From Cynocephalus volans (Eukaryota; Chordata; Mammalia; Dermoptera; Cynocephalidae): a DNA stretch of 64,000 nucleotides. Within the stretch, counting starts at the first letter, position 1. The number at the start of each line of letters is the position of its first letter. The translations under genes were made by a program, and so were the position numbers. The stretch is from assembly GCF_027409185.1 (NCBI RefSeq), contig NC_084463.1:161735869-161799868 (forward strand). Reading direction: 5' to 3'. The notes under the pieces were generated by a model. That model worked only from the letters and a program-made list of their open reading frames with translations, ran no database searches and was not told the DNA's origin. Below are positions 1-10,700 of the stretch, piece by piece.

Positions 1-952
1 ACTTTGCCAGCCATACCGTCTCTCTCACAACTATTCAACTCTGCGGCTCTAGAGCAAAAGCAGCCTCACACAGTACATCAATTAATAGGCATGGCTATGG
101 TCCAATAAAACGTTATTTACAAAAGCAGGCAGCAGGCTGAATTTGGCCTGGTGCTGTAGTTTGCTCACCCCTGTTCCAGAACTAAACATCATGTCTCTTT
201 GAAGTCTTGAGGCACCTGCTGGATGCCAGTGTAGTTTAGTAAGTTTCAGCTTTTCTCAGTCATTTCAGATGTAAACTTAGTCCTCTTGCATCTTCCACCC
301 TCCTAGCTTCTCTTCTGCTTGGAATGGCCTCTCAGATCCAAGGAAACTTCACTAGCATCACGGCACTGGGAGGAGTCAGAGGCCTATGGACCAGTGTCCC
401 TGGAACCTGGCTGTCTTTCTTGCTAGTTACCGGCCTCTGGTTGTCACTCTAGGTACCTTGAACCACCCTCCTGTCAGCTGTGAGACCCCCTAGGACTCTC
501 CAGCCTCTCCCAGCTTTGCCCATTCTGGGTCCAGAAATTTCAAGGCTTTCCCATGCCACTTGTGCATCCAGCACTGCATGGACTTAACTCTTTCAGGCAA
601 AGCACAAACCTCACATTCTGCAATTGTCACTCTGCTCCTAGGGCTTTCTTCTAAAGGTGTAGCCTGAGAAGTGAGGCCCAGGTCTCCTCTCTGCTCTGGA
701 TCCTCAAATCTATCTGAGGGGTTCATCTTTTCCCAACCATACCCTTCCACTCCAGGAAGACCGTAAGTGCAGAGCCCAACTTCTTAGCTCACCCCTCTCT
801 CCTCCAAGCCTCCTAGCCCAGAGTTTGCTGCTGTAGCTTTTGTTTGTTTTGTTTTTCAACATCTTTTCTCAACTAGACATACAAATGTTCTTCCAAACTG
901 CTTATGCCAATCCCTCACCTTCAGGCACTTGAACCAAAGAACTGAAGAAACA

Positions 953-1049
953 GGGCTGACTGGTTAGCTCGGTTGGTTAGAGTATGGTGCGGGTAACACC
1001 AAGGTCCAGGGTTCAAACCCTGTACCAGCCAGCTGCTGGGGGGAAAAAT
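953..1049 (+). mobile_element. tRNA-Ile-like SINE (CYN type), monomer
   Basis: It has the tRNA-like head GGGCTGACTGGTTAGCTC and the B-box-like GGTCCAGGGTTCAAACCC. The 8-bp target duplication TGAAGAAA lies at 943-950 and 1050-1057. Confidence 0.9.
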
Positions 1050-1554
1050 TGAAGAAATAAAGTTTGTATCATGTTCCTTTCTTTTTTCCTTTCTTTGAAG
1101 CAATAAGGACAATATCTAGATTGAAAAGAGAGAAGAGCAGGGCTGAACAAAGGGATTTCAGAACAATACTGCAAAATTTTATCCCACCAGAGGTAGGTAC
1201 CATTATTATTCTTATTTTACAGATAAGGAAATTGAGGCCGAGAGAGATTAAGAAGCTGGAGTTCTTGGGACAGAGCACTGGATTTAGAGCCAGAAGCCAT
1301 GCTGGAACTTGGGCGTTTGTCATTGCTGGTGGTGGCCCAACTCTCCCTTCCTCTCCCCTGCCTGAATGGTGCTGGGATTAGCACCCCCCCAGGCTCCCTG
1401 AAACCCCTTGTCGTCTGGCTGTGCCCACCCGCAGCTCTTCCACAGGAGAAATCTCTGTCTCCTCTGGTGAGTCTTGGCACTCTCTCTCAGACTGTCCTTG
1501 CCACAGTCCTGTGTCAGTTGGTAGCACTGGGGCTCTGGTGAAACATCAGCTCCG

Positions 1555-1660
1555 TACTTGCCGGGCTGCGTGACCTGGGGCAAGTTTCTCCCCCTCCCTG
1601 AGCCTCAGTTTCCTCATCTGTATACAGCGGATTATAATAGTAATTCAGTTCATGCTCAGA
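1555..1660 (-). repeat. MIR SINE remnant
   Basis: Reads GCCTCAGTTTCCTCATCTGT, the reverse complement of the conserved MIR core. Confidence 0.8.
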
Positions 1661-2384
1661 GGGCCTGCTGTGGCAGGCAGTGTGCTGGAAGCTGGAGGTG
1701 CAAAAGGGAGTGAGACTGTCCCAGTGTCCTCATTCCCTGCAGTGGCTGCATGTACCCAGCACGGAGGTGGACATGCTGCAGGCATTCAGTGATGGACACT
1801 GTCCCGTGCTGCAGGACTTGAATGCCCTGCTGCCAGCAGCCTGGCAGTCTGGCCTGCTTGGTACGGGCCTCTCAGGGAGTTTCTCTTTGATTAATGAGTG
1901 CCTTTGTCCCCAAAGATGTGCTGTCAGCTGCTTTCTTGTCTCATCTGCCTGCTGGGGCCCCTGAACAGTTGGCAAAGCAGTTGGTATCTTTGACTATTTT
2001 TAGGTGTGGGAGTTAGTGGGGTGAATGTGGTAGGGCCCAGGGGGAGTCGGGTAGATTGGGAGCTTCACACGCAACAAGTTGGGGGTGGTGGTGGTGGTAG
2101 ATGCTCCCTCTCAGAAATGTGTGGGCGAACTCCCACTCATCCTTCATGATGGAAATCAAAAGCCACCTCCTCTGCGCAGCCTTCCTTGATTTCCTCATAA
2201 AACACACCCCAAAGACAGGGGTTGATGGTACACCCTCTGAGCTTCCCCCAGCCCTTGGCTTGAGTCCCAGACCAAAAGATACTGAGCAGTAAGGGTGTTA
2301 TCTGATGCAGATAAGGTTTCTCCTGGTCTGTGCCTCCGATCCCCATCCTGCCATCCCTAGTCATTAGGTAGGACAAGGTATAGA

Positions 2385-2585
2385 AGTTAGGAATTGAGAC
2401 TTTGGAGTCACACAGCTGAGATCTCCTCTTGGTTCCTTTCTAGCAAACTAGCACCAAGCAAATCACTTTATAAACCTCTTGTTTCCTCATCTGTGAAATG
2501 GGCAATTATCATGCTTGCCTCCCAGGAATTAAAGGGTTTACTTTGCTCAAAGCACACTGCACACGGCCTGGTATAGACTGATAGA
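2385..2585 (-). repeat. MIR SINE remnant
   Basis: Contains TTTCCTCATCTGTGAAATGG in MIR context, minus orientation. Confidence 0.75.
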
Positions 2586-3129
2586 AGAGATCTCTTGCAA
2601 GTCTCAGTCCCAGAAGGGGCTGCATGCCCCGAAAGGTCCCCTTCCCCTTCGTGGCATCTCGGGAAGTGTGGGCGTGCTGGCGGGAGGGGAGGGAGAATGG
2701 TGGGTGTCTCTGGAAATCTAGGGGCCCAGAGCGAGAGGTCACCCAGCGAGATAGTGGCCGAGATGGGCTGTAGGACAGGTGTGAGACTCTGGCCAACGCC
2801 GCTGCCTTCCATGGCCTCCATGGCTGACGCACACGCTCTCCTCCGCCTCCCCCAGTATTTTCTTGTCTCTCTCCTCCCCGTCCCCGCTTCTCTCCTCTAA
2901 TTCTGTGGCTTCCCCAGATGTGAGGCGGGGTCTCGGGGTGGAGGCGGGGGGTCCACTCGCCTGAAGCTGGGGAAACGGGCCGCTGGCTCAGTGCCAGGGC
3001 CCTGGCCTACGGTGGGGAGGGGGTGCCCGGGTGTCTGGGAGAACCCCGAAGTCCCTGGAAATGGGGAAGAGGTGTCACAGACTCCCGGAGAGTCCCTGAG
3101 CCAGCGAGGAGGGGCGAGGGAGTCCCTAA

Positions 3130-3830
3130 GAGAGAGTGGTGGGCGGGGCTTCCCTGGGCCCGTGGGCGGGGCCCACGGAGGGGCGTGGCCTCCGGAGAAG
3201 GGGAGGGGCTCTGTCGACTAAGGCTAAGCTTCTCCGCAAGGGGCGGAGTCTCGGGTGAGGCGGGGCCCTCCTGGGGGCAGGGCCAACGGGGCGGGGCATC
3301 GGAACAGGGGGCGGAGCGTGTCGGTTCGCGCTCGTCTCCCTCCCCTCGGCCCCGGGTGTCCCCGTGACGAGGCAGCGCGGAGCCGCCGCGGGCCGGGCCC
3401 ATCCCGCCGCAGCGGCCCCGGGGCCGAGCAGGGGCGAGGCGGGGAGGGAGCGGCGCCGAGCGGGGCCCGGAGCGCGGCCAGGTGAGGCCGCCGGGGCGGC
3501 GGGGGCGGGGGCTGCGCCGGGCGGGCCCCGGCGGGCGCGGGGGGCGTGTTTGCGTGTCTGGGGGTGGCAGGGGGAGTGGGTCCGAGGGCGGGCGCCTGTG
3601 GCTGTTCGCGCGTCCGCGCGTCCCCGCGTCCCTGCGGTCGCGGGCCGGGGTGGGCTCTGCGCCCGTCTGGGCACTGCCCGCCGGGCTCGGGGGGTGCGGA
3701 GCTGGGCGCGCGCGCGCGTATTTGTGTGGCGGGGCCGCCGGGTGGGTATCTGCGTATGCGCTGGGTCGTCGTTACGCCCGCCCCGGGCGCGGGGCGCGAG
3801 CCTGCCCCGGCGCAGTCCCTCCAGCGTGGG
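3130..3830. promoter_or_regulatory. PELI3: CpG island and GC-box promoter of PELI3
   Basis: The stretch is very GC-rich and dense in CpG, unlike its flanks. GC boxes of the GGGCGGGGC type occur near 3141, 3164 and 3288, with related GGGGCGGAG sites near 3238 and 3308. No TATA box is evident. It surrounds the exon 1 donor at 3481, so it is the likely TATA-less promoter. CpG-rich sequence continues past the donor into intron 1. Confidence 0.75.
3360..3481 (+). other. PELI3: PELI3 exon 1, non-coding (5' UTR), 3' boundary placed
   Basis: The first splice donor upstream of the coding exons is CAG|GTGAGG, with the exon ending at 3481 inside the CpG island. Coding exon 2 starts one base before its ATG, so nearly all the 5' UTR must lie in an exon like this one. 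The transcription start is not visible, so the left edge is approximate. Confidence 0.55.
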
Positions 3831-4636
3831 GATGGTTTCCAAACAGGCTGCCTGCGGAGACGGTTCTGCTGCAGCTAGAGCCGGAGGGGGAGCGCCGCCC
3901 CCACAGGCCTCCAGAGACCCGGGCGGCCCTGGGACCGCAGACAGACACCTGAGGGAGGGAGGGGACGCGCGCTCAGGAGGAGTCCAGAGGCCTGCCCGCA
4001 GAGCCAGGCCGAGATGGGGAGACTGAGGCAGATGGATGGCGAGGTGGCGCCGGACAGACAGGCGGAGGTGGGGAGGAAGACGGAAAGAGAGAGCGAAAAG
4101 GACAGCGGCTGGGAGGACAGAGAGTCATTGAGAAAGCAGACAGATGGACAGAGGCCTAGACCGCAAAGGGGCAGAAAGATTCAAATGGATAGATGGATTC
4201 CAAGAACCTGACAGAGGGGTAACTCAGAGGTCTCTGGACTAAGAGCTAAACCTAGGAACAGAGTCTGAGATGAGGGGTAAGGGCCCCCAACTCCTGGGGT
4301 GCCCCTCTTCCAGGCACATCCCAAACTGGGGTCTTGGCCAAAAAGCAGCCTCCGGTCACTCCTAGTTGGTCCATCCCTCTGGTTCCACCAAATATCCTGA
4401 CCCTCTTACTGGGCCGCCCCTCCCTCTTGGGTCCATTCCATCCATCTCCCCTCCCTGGTATCCCAGCATCCTGGGGCAGTTTAGGGGAGGCAGAGGTGAA
4501 GTGGTTGCCATAGCAATAAATGCAGTGAAAGGTCACTCCCCTTAGCCTAGGTGGCCCCGCAGCAGGCTGGAGCTAGGATTGAGGGGAACTAGGGTGGAAA
4601 GCTGCAAGTTCTTTTTTCCTCTCCCACTCTGCCCAG
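3482..4636 (+). other. PELI3: PELI3 intron 1
   Basis: CpG-rich for its first ~350 bases, then a purine-rich stretch with many AGACAGA-type words (about 3940-4210). No other feature seen. The long open frames here result from the GC-rich sequence lacking stop codons. Confidence 0.5.
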
Positions 4637-4637
4637 A

Positions 4638-4789
4638 ATGGTGCTGGAAGGAAATCCTGAAGTGGGGTCCCCCCGAACCTCAGACCTCCAGCATCCCGGG
4701 AACAAGGGCTCTTGTGTCCTCTCTTCTCCGGGTGAAGATGCACAGCCTTGCGAGGAGCCCATCAAGTATGGTGAACTCATCGTCCTGGG
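4638..4789 (+). CDS. PELI3: PELI3 coding exon 2, residues 1-51
   Basis: The acceptor AG is at 4635-4636 and the ATG at 4638. The exon encodes the Pellino3-specific N-terminus and ends KYGELIVLG, with donor GTGAGC at 4790. It stops after two bases of a glycine codon, which can be completed by either the alternative exon (A) or exon 3 (C). Confidence 0.95.
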
Positions 4790-7700
4790 GTGAGCATCCC
4801 TGGTTCGGGAGGGGCAGAGCACCAGGCACCCCCAAGGCAGCCAGATCAGGATTCCAGCTCCCCCCACCCATCTAGGACCTTCTTCTGTTTGTCCCTCATC
4901 ACCTTCCCAGCTGAAAGACAAAATTGACAAAATCCACCTCAATTCATAATTATTTTATCTTCCCGTTTTTAATAAATGACAGAGACAACTCCGCCCTCCT
5001 AAGTTTCTGATCAGATGAGAAAAAAGTAACACCAGCTGCCTTTCATAAAGCACCTAGTGTGTGTGGTGTGGGGTAAAGAACTCTGGTTCTCCAGCAAACT
5101 GCTTGGGTCAAATCCTGACTCTGCAAGTTGCTGAACTTCCCTGTGCCTCCGTTTTTCCATTTTGCAAATAGGGATGATAATAATCCCTACCTCAGAGGGT
5201 TGTTGGAAGGAAGGAATGAGGTGATTTCTGTAAAGTACATAGAACAGTGCCCAGCACATATCAAGTGTTCTGGGAGGCAGGCCTGTGCCAAGCCCTTTCA
5301 TGGACATTATTTCATTTCAATCTTCACAAAGATGCTGTGAGGAAGGAGGTGAGGAAACCGAGGCTCAGAGAGGGGAAGTGACTGGCCCAAGGGCACACAG
5401 CTGGTAAGTGGCAGGGCTGGGATTTGGACCCAGGTCTTTCTTACTCTAGGTCTAGTGCATTTTCACTAAGCTACAACTGACCCTCATGCTACAGGTGAGA
5501 AAACTGAGGCCAGGAGAGAGGAAGTGATATGAGTTGGTGGCCGGACAGACCTCATCCCTTCCCAGTCTTCTCCTGATCAGCATCCCTGCACCACCCACTG
5601 AGCTCTTCCCACAGGCACAGACCCCTCTTCCTCCTTCCCCATCCATGTCTCCTTTTGGCCTCTGTCTCTGTCATTGGTCCTGAAGAAACTACAGTCATGC
5701 GTCCCTTAATGATGGGTTACCTTCTGAGAAATGCATCATCAGGCAATCGCATCATTGTGTGAACATGATAGAGTGCACTTACACAAACCAACTACACACA
5801 GTCTACAGCCTACTACACACCTAGGCTGTATGGTGTAGCCTATTGCCTCTCAGGCTATGAACCTGAACAGCATGTGACTGTACTGAATACTGTAGGCAGT
5901 TGTAACACAATGTTAAATATTTGTGTATCTAAATACAGAAAAGGTATAGTAAAAATATGCTATAAAAGATAAGAAATGGTACACCTATATAGGGCACTTA
6001 CCATGAATGAAGCTTGTAGGACTGGGAGTTGCTCTGGGGGTGAGTGGTGAGTGAATGTGAAGGCCTAGGACATTACTGTACACTACTGTAGACTTTGTAG
6101 ACACTGTACACTTAGGCGACACTAAATTTACAAAAAATAAAGTAATGCACTACAACATTATGACAGCTATGGTGTCACTAGGCAGTAGAGATTTTTCAGC
6201 TACATTATAATCTTCTGGGACCACCATCTTATATGCGGTCCATCGTTGACCAAAACATCATTATACGGTACATGACTGTATTTGATAAGCCATATTATCA
6301 TTATGATGATTATCAAGAAATCATAATGGCTACTATTTGTTGACACATATATGCCATGGACTTTTAAAAAAATAAAATAATAGCTAACACTTATCAAGGG
6401 CTTGCTATACATATGCCAAACTCTGTGCCAGGTATTATCTCATTTAGTTCTCAAAATGAACCTGCCAGGTAGGTCCTGAAAAATTAGCCCCATTTTACAG
6501 AGGTCATATGATAAGTGGAAGAGCCAGGATTTAAGCCAGGCCCATCTGGGTCCCCAGCCTATGTCCTGAACTGCCTTACCTCAAGTCCGGCTCAAGAGCT
6601 CACGAGGGCAAAAGTGATGCCCCGCTCAGGGGTGCATGCATTGGAAAAGTGGTTACTCAGTGTCCCAAGGAAAGGGCTGGCTTTCCAGCCAAGGTCAAGG
6701 CCATTTGCGAGAGACTGCAGACCTGAGGGTATGGGCCCTCTTGACAGCTGACTGTCCTCTGCAGAGCAGTGAAGCCCCACAATGGCTGTGCCTCAGAGCT
6801 TCCTGGAGAGCACATTGAAAATACACATTGACAGATCCACCCCAAACCTACAGAATCCGAATCTTCATGGATGGGGCCAGGGAATCTGGATTTTAACAAG
6901 CTTACCAGCAGATTCTGCTTCAGGTGGTCCTTGTCTGTCTTTGGCAGCTATTTATCCTGTCACTCCCTACTCCAAAGCCTTCTGTGACTCCTCACTGCTT
7001 ACAGAATAATGTCTTCAGCCTGGTGTTCAGGGCCCTTCAATCAACTTCATCTTCCCCCTAGTGCACTTCACCTGACTCACCATTCCCTGATACCACCAAA
7101 GCCTGCCAGCCTGGGGGGCTTTTGCTCAGGGTGATCCCTTGATCTAGAAGCGCTTCTGCAAGTCTGGAGTCAGACAGACCTGAGCTCAGATCTGGACTTT
7201 TTCACTTACTAGTCTGAGGCAAGTCACTTTACTTCCCTGAGCCTCGATTTCTCTCATTTGTAAAATGGGAAGACACTTGCCTGGCAGGACATTGCACAGA
7301 TTCCATTAGATAATTAATAACATGAAGGACCAGGGACATGGAGGCACCAGTACATGGCAGCGATCAAGGCTGTGACTCACTCCATCTCTGCCTCTCAATC
7401 ATTCCCTCCAGACAAGAGCTGGAAAGGAAGGTGGAAATTTAACATGTATGGGTATATGGAGATAGTGGCATTGTGGGTCTATTTCTTTCTTTCACTTTGG
7501 CTTCTAGTAGTGGTGTAATAAACGACAATTTGCTACAGGAGAATCCTTTCCAGTTCTTCAAGGCCCAATATAGGTGTTCCCAGTCTCAGAAACCTGATCC
7601 TGGGGTTAGAATTCCCTTTCCCACCTCTGGGCCTGTGGTGCACTTGGCTTCTGCCTGGGTCATGACAGGTGGCACCTAGGTTCTGTGGGAAGCTGAGGGT

Positions 7701-10700
7701 CCCCTTCACCGAGGGCACGAAACTGACCCATGGTACATCACCTCTACTCCCCCAGCACCCAGCACCTGTCCAGGCATGGTTCAGACTTCCAGGAAACACT
7801 TGGTTAATTGAATGAAAGGCCTTTTGAAATTGTTCTGCCACCCCCCACCCTCAACTCCCCAATGCACCAACTTGATCTTGTAGGGTCTTCTAGTTTTGGG
7901 GGTGGTTGTACAGTTCATTTGTTAAGGTGGGATCTGCCTAGAAGTTGGCAGTTTCCTCCAAGTCTCATCAGGGGCTCACTTTCCTTCACTCTCTCCTCTG
8001 TAACCCTTTCTTTTTAATCCCCCACATCCACAGCTACAATGGATGTCTGGCAAGTGGGGACAAGGGCCGCCGCCGAAGCCGCCTGGCACTGAGCCGCCGG
8101 CCGCATGCCAACGGAGTGAAGCCTGACGTCATGCACCACATCTCCACACCGCTCGTCTCCAAGGTATACCTGGGTGCCAGTCCTGCCCTCCCTGCCCAGG
8201 GCCCAAGTCTTTGGCCTTTGCAGTCCTACCTGTCCACGGTCCCATGGGAGCAGGGAGCCCACTGGTATCACTCACCGCCTACTGCACCACCAGAGAAATG
8301 GTGGTGATGGGAAATCCTCTGCAGCATGCACAGTCCTTTACAGTTTGCACAATTTTCTTTGACCACAGACTCTTTATGAATGGATATGATCAGCATCATT
8401 TTAGAGGCAGCCAAGGCTCAGAGAGATGGATATGAGTCACACAATAATGGCAAAGGGAAAACCTTTGGCTTTAGAGGATTTGGGTTAAAATTCAGCCTCT
8501 GCTGTTTCCAGCTGTGTGGCTTTAGGCCAGTTTCTTGTCTCTGACCCACAGTGCCCTCAACTGTAAAATGGGAATGATGGCCCCATTCATGGGGTAGCTA
8601 TTGGGATTAAGAAGGGTAACCCATGTAAAGCACCTGCTGCACAGTACACCCTCTACAAAGGATGGAACTGCCACTTCCCAGGGAGTGGCTGCTGGGCCTT
8701 GAGCTCCAGCTTCTGTCTCAAGGGCTTCCACTTCTCATGGCCACATGCCCTGGGAAATGACTTCTTTCTCCCCACCAGGCACTGAGTAACCGTGGCCAGC
8801 ACAGCATCTCATACACACTCTCCCGGAGCCACTCAGTCATAGTGGAGTACACACATGACAGCGACACAGACATGTTCCAGGTATGCTTAGGCCCCTCCAC
8901 CAGCCTCCTGGCCACTGGGCCCTGCAAGTGTGCCAGGGTGAGGCTCCAGGACTGAAGTCATGGGAAAGGTGCTCCGGGGGCACTCAGGGCAGTGGACTGT
9001 TCTTCTGATGAGGAAGCAGGATGTCCCAGCATGGGCTTTTGACTTTGCAGAATCCTGTAGCGAGTCAGTGGCTGTATCAAACTCAAGGTGCCCAGACTGC
9101 AGGAGGACATGCAGCGTAGGAGTTCAGAGTGCGGGTGTGAGAGTCATAGTGCTGAACTCAGATCCCAACTCTGTCCCTTACAGTGGGTGACTTTGGGCAA
9201 GAGTCACTAACCTCTCTAGCCTTGTGTTTTCTCACGTGTAAAATGGGGCCCATAATAGTACGCAGCCTGTAGGAAGAGTAATGGAGGTATTGCCCGTAAA
9301 ATGCGTAGCATGGTGCCTGGCATGTAGTAAATGCTTACTGAAAATTCACTTTTTGCTGCTGATGTTTGAGCACTCCCACACCATGGGTACCATCCTTTCA
9401 CTCTTTTGTCAGCACATCAACTAGTTGTTATTGAGTGGGATGCTCCCCCATGCTGTGGGAAAGGCAGAGGAGAAGCCCCAGACCATGGCTTATTGAGCTT
9501 GGAGACCCCACCTGGGGGCCCAGAGGGCCCCTCCTCAGGGCCCAGTGGCCTCATTATTTGGTGGCCCTGCATGTAGAGCAGCTGCTGGCATGCTGGGGTG
9601 GGAAGCACCTGAGATTTACCTGTGCACCTGTAATCCCCGGTGCTTGCCCTCCCCTACCTCGCAGATTGGCCGCTCCACGGAGAACATGATTGACTTTGTG
9701 GTAACAGACACGTCCCCTGGAGGAGGGGCCGCTGAGGGCCCTTCCGCCCAGAGCACCATCTCTCGCTATGCCTGCCGCATCCTCTGTGACCGCCGGCCAC
9801 CCTATACTGCCCGCATCTATGCCGCTGGCTTCGATGCCTCCAGCAACATCTTCCTTGGAGTGAGTGAGCCCTTAGGCAGGGACCAGCTCTTCATCTGACA
9901 GGGAGTTGAGGGGTAGGTTGGGGAGGTGCAGCATCCTGGGGTGATGGACCAGCCCACCGTGATCTTAACCAAGACCCACGCAGTGTTTGGCAGCCCCACT
10001 TAACCAGCAAGCAAAGTGAGGCCCAGGGAGGTCAGGCAATGCTTAAGTCACGCAGCTCCAATTCCAGTCCTCTATGGACCACCTCTGAACTTGAGGGTAG
10101 AGGGGCAGCACTTCTGGCACACAATTTGCTAGGGGCCACTCAGGGATGTGATCTGATCCCTTGTGTGGTCCCAGGAACGGGCAGCCAAATGGCGGACCCC
10201 TGATGGCCTGATGGATGGCCTGACTACCAATGGAGTCCTGGTGATGCATCCGGCGGGTGGCTTCTCTGAGGACTCAGCCCCGGGTGTCTGGCGGGAGATC
10301 TCGGTCTGCGGGAATGTGTACACACTACGGGACAGCCGCTCAGCCCAGCAGCGGGGGAAGCTGGTAGGTGGCTAGCTCCATACCCCCAACATCCTTCCCA
10401 GGCCCCCAACCTGTCCATCCCCGTGACAAGCCAGTCCATGATCTCCAGTCCTCCTGCCCAAGGGAGCCCCAATAGCCTCTGTCTGGGGGTTCCCCCAGCC
10501 AGGGAGTTCTTGGCGTGAGCCACTTGCCCCACAGAAAGGACCAGACCTGCATCCCCAAGTGTATCCTGCACATGCGGGAGGTCCATGGGGTGCTGGGAAG
10601 CAGAGCACGCACAAACATACCGTGCAGTACCAAGCGGCTTCAAGGCTGCTGGCAGCTCAGAAAATCACACCCTCTTATGAGGGTGACACTTGGCCCATGT

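Larger units (their letters stand above)
1..3100. other. Intergenic region upstream of PELI3
   Basis: No gene recognised. It contains a tRNA-like SINE at 953-1050, MIR remnants near 1555-1660 and 2385-2585, and otherwise unremarkable sequence. Short reading frames here lack coding character. Confidence 0.6.

Noticed and set aside
953-1050. Possible tRNA-Ile gene, also at the other SINE copies
   Set aside because: The A and B boxes resemble tRNA-Ile, but the acceptor stem does not pair and the copies carry A-rich tails and target duplications. They are SINEs, not tRNA genes.
3126-4026. Long open frames on both strands (238 and 220 codons) in the PELI3 CpG island
   Set aside because: They are GC-rich Arg/Gly/Pro/Ala strings caused by the scarcity of stop codons in CpG-island sequence. 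They overlap promoter GC boxes and the exon 1 donor and resemble no protein I know.
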